A stretch of DNA of 64,000 nucleotides, from assembly GCA_947175205.1 (NCBI GenBank), contig CAMWLS010000002.1:1-64000 (forward strand), written 5' to 3'. Of the stretch, positions 17,858-26,521 are shown piece by piece (positions within the stretch are counted from its first letter, which is position 1; each line of letters begins with the position of its first letter). A program made the position numbers and the translations under genes. The notes under the pieces were generated by a model. It was not told the DNA's origin. It searched no databases and worked only from the letters and a program-made list of their open reading frames with translations. The DNA is from an uncultured Porphyromonadaceae bacterium. Its GTDB lineage: Bacteria; Bacteroidota; Bacteroidia; Bacteroidales; Muribaculaceae.

Positions 17858-19009
17858 TACCAGGGTTATCAGGACATACAGCCAGTGAGCCGCAAAAGCT
17901 GCAGTCAGGCCACCTATGGTGTGTGAGATAATGGCCTTGGAGGTAAGCTCACGGTAACCCATGGAGTCCAGCATGGCGGTGTGGGTGCTCAGATACCCTG
18001 ACCAGCACATGCCTATGGCCGTGAAGACAGCCACAGCATTGCCGTCCAGCCACCCCTGGGCATCAAAACTGGGCACCATACTCAGCGCGGCTCCCACTGC
18101 TCCGAGAGCTGTTATGGGGAAAGCCACCAGATGAGGGTCTCCCAGTCCAAAGAGCCACTCAAATATGAAATTCACTTTCTGTGCAAGCCGTGGCAGTAGC
18201 TCAACACCCTCATACGGGGCACCGGTGTATGTGCCGGTGGCACCGTCAGGCCCAAATGTAAGTATCATCACCAGCGTGGAAATAATAAGCACTCCGGGAA
18301 TGATGGCAATGCCTATATCCACACCGCTCCGACCGCCGTCAAGCATGGAATCCAGTATTCTGAGGAAGAACGACTTCCGGGGCTCCTGGGACTCCGGTTT
18401 CTGTTCCCGGGCCTCCTGCTCCTGCTCAGCCTGAAACTCCAGGGCATAATGAGGATAATTACGCAGCACAAACATCTGCATAAGTCTTGTGGAAACAATG
18501 CATCCTATGAAGGCCCCGGCAAAACCCACGGCCGGCTCCCAGTAATAACCCTCTCCTATCATAAAGACCATCACCAGCAGGCCCATGCCAAAAGCGGTGC
18601 CAAAATTAGTGAGGCTGATAAACTCAAACTTCTTGAAGTACATGCTGAAGCGCTTGTCATGGGAGAGTGCTATAATGGCCGGATTATCGCTCAGGAAAGT
18701 CAGAACCGCCCCCAGAGAAGCCACGCCCGGGAGATTGAACAACGGACGCATCAGAGGCCTCAGAAGCTTCTCAATAAGCTTTACAACCCCAAACTCCACA
18801 AAAAGTCTTCCCAGCGCTCCGGTGAGCACACAGATTCCCATCAGATAAAGCACGGTGTTCAGCAGCAGGTCATGCGCTGTACGCATTATGGTGTTGAGCA
18901 TCTGTGACACCCCCATTATGCTCCCAATATAATAAAAGAGACCAAACACCACGGCCAGGCATACCAATCCTGACCACGCGCTGTTTTTCAGCTTACTAAC
19001 TATCTTCAT
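17852..19009 (-). CDS. Nucleoside-recognition (Gate) domain membrane protein
   Basis: 385 residues with about eight hydrophobic helices. Two Gate-like halves are separated by a charged segment around residues 190-215. Characteristic segments are LTFLSDNPAIIALS and ALGAVGAALS. Proteins of this YjiH/Spm-like type are putative transporters whose substrate is not known. It follows the porin gene by 19 bases, so an outer-membrane/inner-membrane transport pair is plausible. Confidence 0.8.
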   Translation of the reverse strand: MKIVSKLKNSAWSGLVCLAVVFGLFYYIGSIMGVSQMLNTIMRTAHDLLLNTVLYLMGICVLTGALGRLFVEFGVVKLIEKLLRPLMRPLFNLPGVASLGAVLTFLSDNPAIIALSHDKRFSMYFKKFEFISLTNFGTAFGMGLLVMVFMIGEGYYWEPAVGFAGAFIGCIVSTRLMQMFVLRNYPHYALEFQAEQEQEAREQKPESQEPRKSFFLRILDSMLDGGRSGVDIGIAIIPGVLIISTLVMILTFGPDGATGTYTGAPYEGVELLPRLAQKVNFIFEWLFGLGDPHLVAFPITALGAVGAALSMVPSFDAQGWLDGNAVAVFTAIGMCWSGYLSTHTAMLDSMGYRELTSKAIISHTIGGLTAAFAAHWLYVLITLVL

Positions 19010-19028
19010 TTCTTTAAATATTAAAGAC

Positions 19029-20072
19029 TTACTTCTTTAAATTCAAGAGGCTCATATCCCATGTAAGGCCCACTGCTGCGTAAGAAGTGTTCCGCTGCAT
19101 GATGTCAGCAGTGTTGGTATTACGGCCCCATGAGTAATAATAATTGGCATGCAGGCGCAGGGCGTATTTACACTTCCGCAGGGGGTAAAACTCCACGCCA
19201 CCGCCCAGCATGCTCAGTTCCGTGCCGTCATACACCGTCAGATCAGCGTCATTACCGCTGTGGTTATTGTCATATGTATATTTCAGGTGCATGCGCCAGC
19301 GGTCTGTGGGACAGAAGGCCAGCTCCGACATAAGGGAGACATCCTTGAACAGAAACGCCTGATGTGCCGCCGCACGGTTCATAAGGTCCAGCTCCAGCTG
19401 CCACGGTCCCGCCGTGAAACGGTTCCCAAGAGCCAGGTATGAAATATACTTTCCGGCAGCGTACTCACACATATTTGCACTCCAGCGCGTGCTCCACAGT
19501 CCGTGAGTTCCGGTCCACAGCAGGTTATAAGCGTAAGAGTTATTTCCGGCCTCATGATAAAACGGACTTTGCGTAATCTGGGCGGTAAGAACATCATTCT
19601 TTGTAATATTGTATCCACCCGACACACCGAAGCCGAAACAGGGAATATTCATCCAGAACAGTGACACGCCATAAAGATCCATAGGGGCGCGGTCATATTC
19701 AAAACCACCTATATATATAACTTCCTTACCGCCGGCCAGTGTCCACCGTCCCGTGGTCCACTGAAGATATACCCAGTCAGTGGCATCAAAGGCTCCGGAT
19801 GAAGTAATCTTCTTATTAAGCCTCTGACGCAGGCTGTAATCCAGACCGGGAAGAATGGTACCGTCAGCACGCAGAAAGAGGTATTTGCCTTTGAAGCCGG
19901 TGTGGTCATCCACAACCGCGCCTTCAGTCCAGGTTCTTTCATAGTCAACACGCGCCTGCACACGCAGATCCAGTATGGTGTGGCAGACTTCAGGCTCACT
20001 GTCCTTCTGTGACTGTCCGACTGCGGTGGCGCATACAGTTACGGCCAGCAATGTAGCTAAAACGTTTTTCAC
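19029..20072 (-). CDS. Outer-membrane porin-like beta-barrel protein
   Basis: 347 residues with signal peptide (residues 1 to about 19) followed by amphipathic beta strands rich in Trp and Tyr, ending in VGLTWDMSLLNLKK. The pattern RADGTILPGLDYSLRQRLNK resembles phosphate-selective porin O/P-like proteins of Bacteroidetes. Probably cotranscribed with the Gate protein. Specificity is unknown. Confidence 0.75.
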   Translation of the reverse strand: MKNVLATLLAVTVCATAVGQSQKDSEPEVCHTILDLRVQARVDYERTWTEGAVVDDHTGFKGKYLFLRADGTILPGLDYSLRQRLNKKITSSGAFDATDWVYLQWTTGRWTLAGGKEVIYIGGFEYDRAPMDLYGVSLFWMNIPCFGFGVSGGYNITKNDVLTAQITQSPFYHEAGNNSYAYNLLWTGTHGLWSTRWSANMCEYAAGKYISYLALGNRFTAGPWQLELDLMNRAAAHQAFLFKDVSLMSELAFCPTDRWRMHLKYTYDNNHSGNDADLTVYDGTELSMLGGGVEFYPLRKCKYALRLHANYYYSWGRNTNTADIMQRNTSYAAVGLTWDMSLLNLKK

Positions 20073-20209
20073 GGAGAGAGCAATAGATTTATATGGTCAT
20101 ATAATTGTTGCCGGCAAATATACAATCAAAAAAATCATTAACAAAATAAAAAATACAGAAAAGAGTATGCCGCACTTTCTTGTTTAATCTGCGAATCCCA
20201 GGAGGACAA

Positions 20210-20320
20210 CCCCGATTTTGAAGTATGACGGATTTTCGTTATCTTTGCACAATAAAACAAAACCCGATAGCTTGATATACAGGGGCTACCGGGATTCAAC
20301 ACTGCAAAGATAGTGCTTTT
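20210..20320 (+). ncRNA. Candidate structured RNA upstream of the Abi gene (abiF-motif-like), between convergent promoters
   Basis: A plus-strand promoter is seen as TTTG (about 20217-20220), 19 bases, then TAtcTTTG (20240-20247). A mirror-image promoter on the minus strand has TAtcTTTG at 20305-20312 with TTTG 19 bases behind it. The ten-base ends (20240-20249 and 20303-20312) are a perfect inverted repeat. Between them CCCGATAGC (20263-20271) pairs with GCTACCGGG (20285-20293), eight of nine positions. Weinberg et al. described an 'abiF' RNA motif upstream of abi genes; identity with that motif is from memory and not verified here. Confidence 0.55.
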
Positions 20321-20365
20321 TCTCTTAATAACAAAATTTTACACCGAAAAGATTGTTAATTTCAA

Positions 20366-21070
20366 ATGAAATACGCTGACTTCGAGAAAATAATGTCCCC
20401 GCAACGCATGGAGCGTTATGTCACGGCATGTGGAGGCGACACCCGCAAGGCGATGACGCTCTACCGCTATAATCTTCAGATTTCGCAGGAGATGTTCACC
20501 ATAGTCAGCTGCTTCGAGGTCGCATTGCGTAATGCGATTGACCGTAAGTTAACTGAGAATTTGGGCGATGAATGGTTGCGTGATTCCATAATGCCCGACG
20601 GCGTATTCGCAGAACCGATTTTGAGAAAGACACGAGACATCATAACCTTCGCACACCGCAAGTTACAGCAATCGCAGTCCTATACACACCACAAGCTGTT
20701 GGCTGAAATGGAATTCGGTATATGGAAATATATGTTCTCGCCCGTGCAATACCGTGTGACCGGGCGTAACCTCCTTTCCATTTTTCCCAACAAACCGCGC
20801 TCATCAAGAGAGATGCAGTATAATCAGACCTATATCTTCAATGAGCTGGATAAGGTCAATTCCCTGCGCAACCGCATAGCACATCACGAGACTATCTGTT
20901 TCGCCTCCCGTACATCAACAATCGACACATCTTATGTGATAAACATCTACACAAAGATCAAGACCCTCTTTTCATGGATGGATATTGACAGCAACTCGTT
21001 GCTATACGGCTTAGATCACATCAACCGCGTCTGCGCTCAGATAAATCAGTTGAAAAACGGATTAGGATAA
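20366..21070 (+). CDS. Abi_2 (AbiD/AbiF-like) HEPN family abortive-infection protein
   Basis: 234 residues. The N-terminal region (MKYADFEKIMSPQRMERYV and YRYNLQISQEMF) and VSCFEVALRNAIDRKL match Abi_2 proteins. The C-terminal SLRNRIAHHE is the RNxxxH HEPN ribonuclease motif. Members are phage-defence or toxin-antitoxin proteins proposed to cleave RNA. There is no protein antitoxin next to it; the RNA-like element upstream is the natural candidate regulator. Flanks are AT-rich and contain gene remnants, consistent with horizontal gain. Confidence 0.85.
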   Translation: MKYADFEKIMSPQRMERYVTACGGDTRKAMTLYRYNLQISQEMFTIVSCFEVALRNAIDRKLTENLGDEWLRDSIMPDGVFAEPILRKTRDIITFAHRKLQQSQSYTHHKLLAEMEFGIWKYMFSPVQYRVTGRNLLSIFPNKPRSSREMQYNQTYIFNELDKVNSLRNRIAHHETICFASRTSTIDTSYVINIYTKIKTLFSWMDIDSNSLLYGLDHINRVCAQINQLKNGLG

Positions 21071-21287
21071 TCTCCACATCGGACATTAATCAGAATAATC
21101 CGGAATATTACGGACATATTATTAACCTTTTTTCCTTTGTTGAGAAACTATCTACGCGGTTAGGTGGCAGTAGCCCTGATCCAACGCGACAACGCGAAGC
21201 ATCGGCTGTAGTGGCTGATGGCGGTTTTCGCACCCCTGCCACACCCTCGCAAGAGGGCATACAACAGTGACTAAAAATTAAAAACGA

Positions 21288-21522
21288 TACGGGACCTCGC
21301 CGGAGGAGCGCAAAGAACGCAACGGCAAGGCCCCGCTAGAAGCTCTCCACCGAACACTCCGAGGCGAAACTTGAACGTGATCCGGAGAAGAAACACTGTT
21401 TCATCCTAAAGATTGACGGTGTCAGTGTCTTTCAGTGGTTCTGGGATATGGCTGGCAAACTCCTTGAAAAGATGGGCTTCCAACAACCCGAACCCAGACA
21501 GCGCAGCGGGATCCATTTATGA
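21288..21522 (+). pseudogene. Frameshifted remnant of a mobile-element gene
   Basis: One frame from 21288 reads SPEERKERNGKAPLEA, and a neighbouring frame then continues KLSTEHSEAKLERDPEKKHC and IDGVSVFQWFWDMAGKLLEK to a TGA at 21520-21522. The two halves join if one base is shifted near 21337-21345. Another C-terminus-like frame ends at 21270 (ASAVVADGGFRTPATP). Style and setting suggest a decayed mobilisation-region gene; no family is assigned. Confidence 0.4.
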
Positions 21523-21562
21523 TTAAAACTGCAAATAGGTAAATATTGCACATATAAAAATG

Positions 21563-21601
21563 CCTCGCGGACTGGCTAAGTCTGCGAGGACTATAATTTT
21601 T
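21563..21601 (+). terminator. Hairpin terminator in the Abi islet
   Basis: CCTCGCGGACT (21563-21573) pairs with AGTCTGCGAGG (21579-21589) with one G-T pair, followed by ATAATTTTT on the plus strand. The minus strand also has a T-rich run after it, so it may work in both directions. The following 21602-21850 contains nothing I can assign. Confidence 0.7.
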
Positions 21602-21850
21602 ACCTATGTGGTAAACTTCTGCAATGCTACCTTACGAATTCCCAGCGGCCAAACCGGAAACGCATGTAAGGGCGAACCTGCACAGGCTTATCATTACAAC
21701 ACTGAACCGTTTTACTGAGATTACGCAGAGCTCTTAGCCGACGGTTTAAGCGAGCTGAGAGATGCGTCTATTTACAGTTTCCCATAATTAGAATTTGCCG
21801 GTTTTTAAGAATGGTTGGTTAGACTCCACTCTGACCGACGCAAATTTTTT

Positions 21851-22222
21851 TTAGAAATATACTTTGAAGGAGGAAAAGCCCTGTCCGCTCAAAGTTGCAG
21901 TATAATTATACTCGCGACAAATATCATTGCCGTCAAGACCTGTTTGTGTACGTCGATAACTTGCAGGGTAGCAAGATTGCCACTTTATGTTACCCACCAT
22001 ATCACGCCCCCCAAAGGAGAAGTCCATGATTTTACCTCCTGAGATGCGTAGTTTAACCATAACCCAACGGCCTCCTTGTATAGTAGCACCGTTAACAATC
22101 TGTTCATTATTGTAGGCATAGAGTTGACCATTTGGGTGGTCTACACTAGTTGGTGTTGCATATGCAATAGAGCCTGCAGCTATTGCACAAACTGCAACCA
22201 TCATAGCAAAAACTTTTCTCAT
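21851..22222 (-). CDS. Small secreted protein of unknown function
   Basis: 123 residues from the ATG at 22222, chosen because it starts a good signal peptide (MRKVFAMMVAVCAIAAGSIA, then YATP); the frame stays open ten codons further up. The mature part has two cysteines (SCYP and NDICREY), which may form a disulfide, and ends in a beta-like SSFKVYF. No family is recognised. It lies directly downstream, on the minus strand, of the long hairpin RNA candidate. Confidence 0.55.
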   Translation of the reverse strand: MRKVFAMMVAVCAIAAGSIAYATPTSVDHPNGQLYAYNNEQIVNGATIQGGRWVMVKLRISGGKIMDFSFGGRDMVGNIKWQSCYPASYRRTQTGLDGNDICREYNYTATLSGQGFSSFKVYF

Positions 22223-22264
22223 TTTTGTATGGATTTGATTTATGCCATGCAACCCTATTTGGCA

Positions 22265-22490
22265 GACCTATAAAAGAGACGTGGGCTGCTATGCCACGCC
22301 CTTGTGAACAGGTGGTAGGAATACCTATATAGACAGATGTGGAAATAACAGCTCCACGCCTTATGACGTGGAGACAGCTATGACTTTCTCTTGTCTATAG
22401 TGAAATAAGTTTCCTACGCTTCGTTCACACAAGCAGAAGACATAACGCCTCTTGTTTATTTAATATGTCATGGATAGACCGCAGCCAATC
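22265..22490 (-). ncRNA. Candidate structured RNA with nested 190-nt hairpin (6S-like shape)
   Basis: Successive nested pairings: 22270-22282 with 22445-22459; 22301-22309 with 22423-22433 (two-base bulge); 22315-22321 with 22411-22417 (GTAGGAA); 22328-22335 with 22392-22399 (TATAGACA); apical hairpin 22352-22358 with 22367-22373 (CTCCACG). A minus-strand -7 box TAacTTTGC at 22496-22504 would start transcription just outside. A long interrupted rod of about 190 nt fits 6S RNA or the Bacteroidales-1 motif. It could instead be a long 5' UTR of the secreted-protein gene. Confidence 0.5.
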
Positions 22491-22495
22491 CATTC

Positions 22496-22504
22496 GCAAA
22501 GTTA
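22496..22504 (-). promoter_or_regulatory. -7 promoter element for the long hairpin RNA
   Basis: Minus-strand TAacTTTGC. The next bases (22471-22490) form a small hairpin GGAT..ATCC before the long rod begins. Confidence 0.55.
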
Positions 22505-22713
22505 ATCAAAAATTTTCAAATTCGCGTCATTCCGAGCCATATATCTTCGGAAAACAAATCGAAATCGTTAGAATTAAATAAAACAAACAAGTCTTAAAAT
22601 CCATAGAATCATTCTATCCATTTACTTTTTTACCCCATAGAGTACCTACTTAGTACACCCTGTAAAACATAACTACTTGATTTATAATTATGATTAACTC
22701 ATAACTCAATAGA

Positions 22714-22750
22714 ATATGTCATATATGGCGGAAAAACATATATGACATAT
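22714..22750 (-). terminator. 14-bp perfect inverted repeat after the SemiSWEET gene
   Basis: ATATGTCATATATG (22714-22727) and CATATATGACATAT (22737-22750) form a perfect AT-rich stem with a nine-base loop, 17 bases past the SemiSWEET stop. There is no T tract outside the stem, so termination is likely but not certain. The stretch 22505-22713 is AT-rich and shows nothing else. Confidence 0.4.
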
Positions 22751-22766
22751 ACTGTATGCGGTGGGA

Positions 22767-23045
22767 TTAACCGGATTTGCGATGGTCATTCTTAATCTTA
22801 ATGACAAATATTATTACGGAGCAGACTGTGGTAATGACATTGGTGATTACCAGCGGGATGTTTCCCCACAGGAGGCCGTTTATGACAAAGAAGACGCTTC
22901 CCAGCCCAAGCATTATAAAGGTGGGCATGGCAATACCGTCAGTATCTCTGGTACGAATGGTCATCACCGCCTGAGGCAGGTAGCCGAAAATCATACACAG
23001 ACTGGCCAGGTAGCCGAATATTTCAGTGATTATCTCAGTGGACAT
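22767..23045 (-). CDS. SemiSWEET-type sugar transporter (PQ-loop/MtN3)
   Basis: 92 residues with three TM helices, the usual size of a bacterial SemiSWEET, which works as a dimer. The PQ motif is in FGYLPQAVMTIRTRDTDGIA, and the third helix carries VITNVITTVCSVIIFVIK. It mediates sugar diffusion across the inner membrane; the sugar is not predictable. It ends upstream of an inverted repeat and follows the ompA terminator. Confidence 0.9.
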   Translation of the reverse strand: MSTEIITEIFGYLASLCMIFGYLPQAVMTIRTRDTDGIAMPTFIMLGLGSVFFVINGLLWGNIPLVITNVITTVCSVIIFVIKIKNDHRKSG

Positions 23046-23094
23046 GGAATTAGGTATCAGTTATAAGGTGTTAGTTATGAAGTGTTGGAGAGGA

Positions 23095-23135
23095 GGGAAA
23101 ATAAAGCGCCCCCGTTACTTTTGTAACGAGGGCGC
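23095..23135 (-). terminator. Intrinsic terminator of the OmpA-family gene
   Basis: Hairpin 23106-23135: GCGCCC..GTTAC arms around a short A/T loop with one mismatch, followed on the minus strand by TTTATTTT (23098-23105). Confidence 0.85.
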
Positions 23136-23212
23136 CGTCAGTTAGTTGTGTAATTGTTGAATGTCTATTATAATTCTGTTTTTAGACTTTCAATTCTTTA
23201 TCGGTTCTGTGA

Positions 23213-24346
23213 TTAGTCCTCGATTGTGCAGATGCTTACACGGTTCCAAGACTGCTCCTTGAACATTTCGCCGATGCCCTGACCTTCTGCAGAGATGCGG
23301 TCAGCTTTTACTTTGTACTTGTTAACGAGGGCGTTTTTAACAGCCTCAGCACGTTTCTTAGCCAGTGCGATGTTCAGATCCAGAGGACCGTCTGATGAAG
23401 CGTAACCCTTGATTTCAACCTTAGCTTCGGGGTGATTCTTCAGGTAAGAAGCAATCATTTCTACGTTAGGCATCTGGTCGTTAGTGATTACAGAAGAACC
23501 AATCTTGAAGAATACGTAGCGTACGCTGTTGAGGTTATTGCTTACTTCCTTAACCACTTCTGCGGGACGGTTCTTGCAAGCTGCCAGTTCATCAGCAAGA
23601 GCTGCGTTCTGAGCCTGTGATACTGCCAGACCTGCTGCGCAAGCTTCCAGGTCACCACGGAGGGCGTTAATCTGGCCGTTGAGTGCGTCAATATCGCTCT
23701 GTGAGTAAGCCTTGATGCAGTTGAAGCCGTTGCCACCGAACTTGTAGCTTAAGCCGGCAAGGATGTTGATGGTGGCGCGGTTAGCGTTATATGAAGCTGA
23801 GCTCTGAGCCACGGCAGGAGCGCCTGTCATGTTCCAAGCTACATAAGGCTTGAGAGCTACAGTTACGTTTTCTGATACATTGAAGTTGAAGTTCAAACCG
23901 GCCTTGGTTACAAAGTAGTTGTTGTCAAGAACACCGTTTGTCTGGAAATCGTGACCCCAACCTGCACCTGCTACAGCAGCAATTGAGAAGGGACGAGTCT
24001 GGCAGTTGTAACCACCGAAGAGGTTGAACAGGTCTACAGTACCGTAAGCACCTACATAAAGCTGGTCAAATGCAGTCTTGCTCTTAATCTGGCCGCGCCA
24101 GCTTGAAGTATTTACTGCTGCTAAGCCTTCAACACCTAAACCGAATACAGGAGAAACCTGCTTTTCAATGTGAAGTCCGGCTGCGCCTCTCATGTCGCCC
24201 CAGAAAGCTGCGTTCTTCATGGGAGTGGTAACACCACCGTCGAGGCCAATTGACCAATTGTCACCAAAGTTAGGCTGTTCAACAACCTGAGCTGATGCTG
24301 CGGTTGCACCCAGTGCAATAGCCGCAAGAACTAATGTCTTTTTCAT
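23213..24346 (-). CDS. OmpA family outer-membrane protein
   Basis: 377 residues from the ATG at 24346; the longer frame to 24406 would start upstream of the -7 box. Residues 1-20 are a signal peptide ending in ATAASAQ. About residues 25-215 form a beta-barrel. A coiled-coil-like linker (DIDALNGQINALRGDLEACA) precedes a C-terminal OmpA domain (VEIKGYASSDGPLDLNIALAKKRAEAV) that binds peptidoglycan. Probably an abundant envelope-stabilising protein. Its codon use and strong promoter fit high expression. Confidence 0.93.
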   Translation of the reverse strand: MKKTLVLAAIALGATAASAQVVEQPNFGDNWSIGLDGGVTTPMKNAAFWGDMRGAAGLHIEKQVSPVFGLGVEGLAAVNTSSWRGQIKSKTAFDQLYVGAYGTVDLFNLFGGYNCQTRPFSIAAVAGAGWGHDFQTNGVLDNNYFVTKAGLNFNFNVSENVTVALKPYVAWNMTGAPAVAQSSASYNANRATINILAGLSYKFGGNGFNCIKAYSQSDIDALNGQINALRGDLEACAAGLAVSQAQNAALADELAACKNRPAEVVKEVSNNLNSVRYVFFKIGSSVITNDQMPNVEMIASYLKNHPEAKVEIKGYASSDGPLDLNIALAKKRAEAVKNALVNKYKVKADRISAEGQGIGEMFKEQSWNRVSICTIED

Positions 24347-24375
24347 ATGAAAGTTGATAACGTTATAAATTCGCT

Positions 24376-24384
24376 GCAAAGTTA
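24376..24384 (-). promoter_or_regulatory. -7 promoter element for the OmpA-family gene
   Basis: Minus-strand TAacTTTGC with TTTG 19 bases further upstream, a full match to the Bacteroidota consensus; 29 bases before the ATG. The rest of 24407-24830 is a long intergenic stretch with a GGCTCCGGAGCC palindrome near 24748 and no gene that I can see. Confidence 0.8.
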
Positions 24385-24830
24385 ATAGCTTTGGAGAAGA
24401 ATTCAAAAAAATAATTATGAAAATTTTACTTAAAATACTTATCTCGGGTGCCTCCGGTGCCTTACCCCTGTGGGGTCTTTAGTGCTTGGCTCCGTTTGAG
24501 AGGCTGTTTGAAATTTTAACACCGGTAAAGGTTAGAAAGTTTATTTTAAGTCAATTTTTAACATTTTAGCTTGATTTTAACTTAAATGAAGTCTCTTTTA
24601 TGTCCTTGACCGGGCATCCCGCCTCTGCGGTTACATACTCATAACATCTCATTCGGAAAAAAGGTTTAGGTACAGCCGTAAAAAAAATCTGTTAATACCG
24701 GGATGAAAATAGTTAAGAGCCTTAAAATCTGCTCTAAGGCTCCGGAGCCGCGCCTTGTGACCGGGGACAAAATTTTACCACCCGATGTGTTAATTATCTG
24801 TTAAAGCATTTGTCAATAAGAAAATATGTT

Positions 24831-24838
24831 TATATTTG
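24831..24838 (+). promoter_or_regulatory. Promoter of the 2-oxoacid:ferredoxin oxidoreductase operon
   Basis: -33 TTTG at 24809-24812, 18 bases, then TAtaTTTG followed by C. The leader to the first gene is about 80 bases. Confidence 0.75.
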
Positions 24839-24924
24839 CTTTCAGAATCCACCCTGCCCCGCATGCGGGTGCATATCATGATAATTACTATACAATCTTA
24901 ACCCTCTAATTCCCCCGTTCTATC

Positions 24925-25155
24925 ATGGCAAAAGTAATAGGTGCCGTAGTAATTGACACAGCGCGCTGTAAAGGATGCGAACTGTGCGTGGTGGCGTGCC
25001 CTACAGACGTACTGGCACTGCAGCCCAAAGAAGTTAATGACAGAGGTTATCACTTTGCGTACACCGCAAACCCGGACGCGTGCATAGGCTGCGCCTCATG
25101 CGCCACAGTGTGTCCGGATGCATGCTTTACCGTGTACAGGCAGGTAATCAAATAA
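24925..25155 (+). CDS. 4Fe-4S ferredoxin subunit of 2-oxoacid oxidoreductase
   Basis: 76 residues with two 4Fe-4S motifs, CKGCELCVVACP and CIGCASCATVCP. It is the delta/ferredoxin-like subunit that carries electrons from the TPP centre of the oxidoreductase encoded next. A 242-base gap separates it from the alpha subunit; no convincing gene fills this gap, although many Bacteroidales place a small TPR gene there. Confidence 0.92.
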   Translation: MAKVIGAVVIDTARCKGCELCVVACPTDVLALQPKEVNDRGYHFAYTANPDACIGCASCATVCPDACFTVYRQVIK

Positions 25156-25397
25156 AATCAACTCCCAATAAAAAAATACATCCTTTTATCTCTGACAGGA
25201 CACAACTTCACAGAGCGTGGGACACACTGCAGTCTGAGAATATACGGGATAACGCCATATTAGCATCATTCAATCCCGTTCCTGCTGCAAACCGTATCTG
25301 AACTCAATTCTCCTATCTCCTGAAACATTTCCCTTAATGTGTCCGGCGCACTGCCAAGGGTCTCTGTCAGAGATTTTCACCCATTTATACAGCAGCT

Positions 25398-26489
25398 ATG
25401 CAAGAAGAAGTAAAACTGATGAAGGGCAACGAAGCCATAGCCCACGCAGCCATTAGATATGGTTTTGACGGCTATTTCGGCTACCCTATCACACCGCAGA
25501 GTGAAGTGCTTGAGACCCTGGAGGCAGAGATGCCCTGGGAAACCACCGGTATGGTGGTGCTCCAGGCCGAGAGCGAAGTGGCGGCCATAAACATGGTGTA
25601 TGGTGGCGCTGCCGCCGGTAAAGCCGTGATGACATCCTCCTCAAGCCCCGGCGTGAGTCTTAAACAGGAAGGAATATCCTACATTGCAGCCGCTGAGCTG
25701 CCCGCGCTCATAGTGAACGTAATGCGTGGAGGCCCCGGTCTCGGCACCATACAGCCCTCACAGGCTGACTACTTCCAGGCCACCAAGGGTGGCGGCCACG
25801 GTGACTATCATCTGATAGTCCTCTCTCCCGCCACAGTTCAGGAAATGGCTGATTTTGTGGGTCTGGGCATGGACCTGGCTTTCAAATACCGTACCCCGGC
25901 CATGATTCTTGCTGACGGAATTGTGGGTCAGATGATGGAAAAGATAGTTCTTCCTCCCTTCCGTCCGCGCCGCACAGATGAGGAGGTACGCCGCCAGTGT
26001 CCCTGGGCTGCCACAGGCCGCCACGGACGTGATCACCGTAATGTAATCACCTCTCTGGAAATGGACTCACCCAAGATGGAGGAGAACAACCTCCGTTTCC
26101 AGCGCACTTACGCTGAAATTGAGGCCAACGAGGTCCGCTTTCAGGAATACTTCACTGATGATGCGGAGTATCTGATAGTTGCCTTTGGCTCAGTTGCCCG
26201 TATATGCCTCAAAGCCATAGAGGACGCACGTGAGAAAGGATGCAAGATAGGCATGCTGCGCCCCATAACTCTGTGGCCTTTCCCCAAAAAAGAGATAGAG
26301 CGCCTGTCAGCACAGGTAAAAGGTATCCTTACCGTGGAACTGAACGCAGGACAGATGATAGAGGACGTACGCCTGGCGGCCCATGACGCCGTTCCCGTAT
26401 TCCACTTTGGACGTATGGGTGGTGTTATCCCCAACCCTAACGAGATTACAGACGCGCTGCTGAGTCATTTCCCTGACGCAAAAGCGTAA
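25398..26489 (+). CDS. vorB: 2-oxoacid:ferredoxin oxidoreductase alpha subunit (VorB/KorA)
   Basis: 363 residues. N-terminal pyruvate-ferredoxin oxidoreductase domain (GNEAIAHAAIRYGFDGYFGY, PITPQSEVLE) and a C-terminal domain II (LRPITLWPFPKKEIERL). Bacterial relatives oxidise 2-oxoglutarate or branched-chain 2-oxoacids to acyl-CoA with ferredoxin as acceptor; in gut Bacteroidales this may run reductively. Followed by the beta and gamma subunits in order. Confidence 0.92.
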   Translation: MQEEVKLMKGNEAIAHAAIRYGFDGYFGYPITPQSEVLETLEAEMPWETTGMVVLQAESEVAAINMVYGGAAAGKAVMTSSSSPGVSLKQEGISYIAAAELPALIVNVMRGGPGLGTIQPSQADYFQATKGGGHGDYHLIVLSPATVQEMADFVGLGMDLAFKYRTPAMILADGIVGQMMEKIVLPPFRPRRTDEEVRRQCPWAATGRHGRDHRNVITSLEMDSPKMEENNLRFQRTYAEIEANEVRFQEYFTDDAEYLIVAFGSVARICLKAIEDAREKGCKIGMLRPITLWPFPKKEIERLSAQVKGILTVELNAGQMIEDVRLAAHDAVPVFHFGRMGGVIPNPNEITDALLSHFPDAKA

Positions 26490-26521
26490 GCCCGCCATAC
26501 TCACTTAAAGAATCAAAGAAG

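Noticed and set aside
21815..22042. 75-codon plus-strand frame
   Set aside because: Overlaps the signal-peptide-bearing minus-strand gene in antisense and has no supporting feature.
22714..22750. Invertible promoter repeat
   Set aside because: The inverted repeat encloses only nine bases, too short to hold a promoter; a hairpin is more likely.
24347..24406. Longer N-terminus for the OmpA-family gene
   Set aside because: It would start upstream of the promoter box, and the ATG at 24346 begins a proper signal peptide.
25080..25301. 73-codon frame overlapping the ferredoxin gene and the following gap
   Set aside because: The part outside the ferredoxin gene (HRAWDTLQSENIRDNAILAS) looks somewhat coding, but the start lies in the wrong frame of a conserved gene and no family is recognised.
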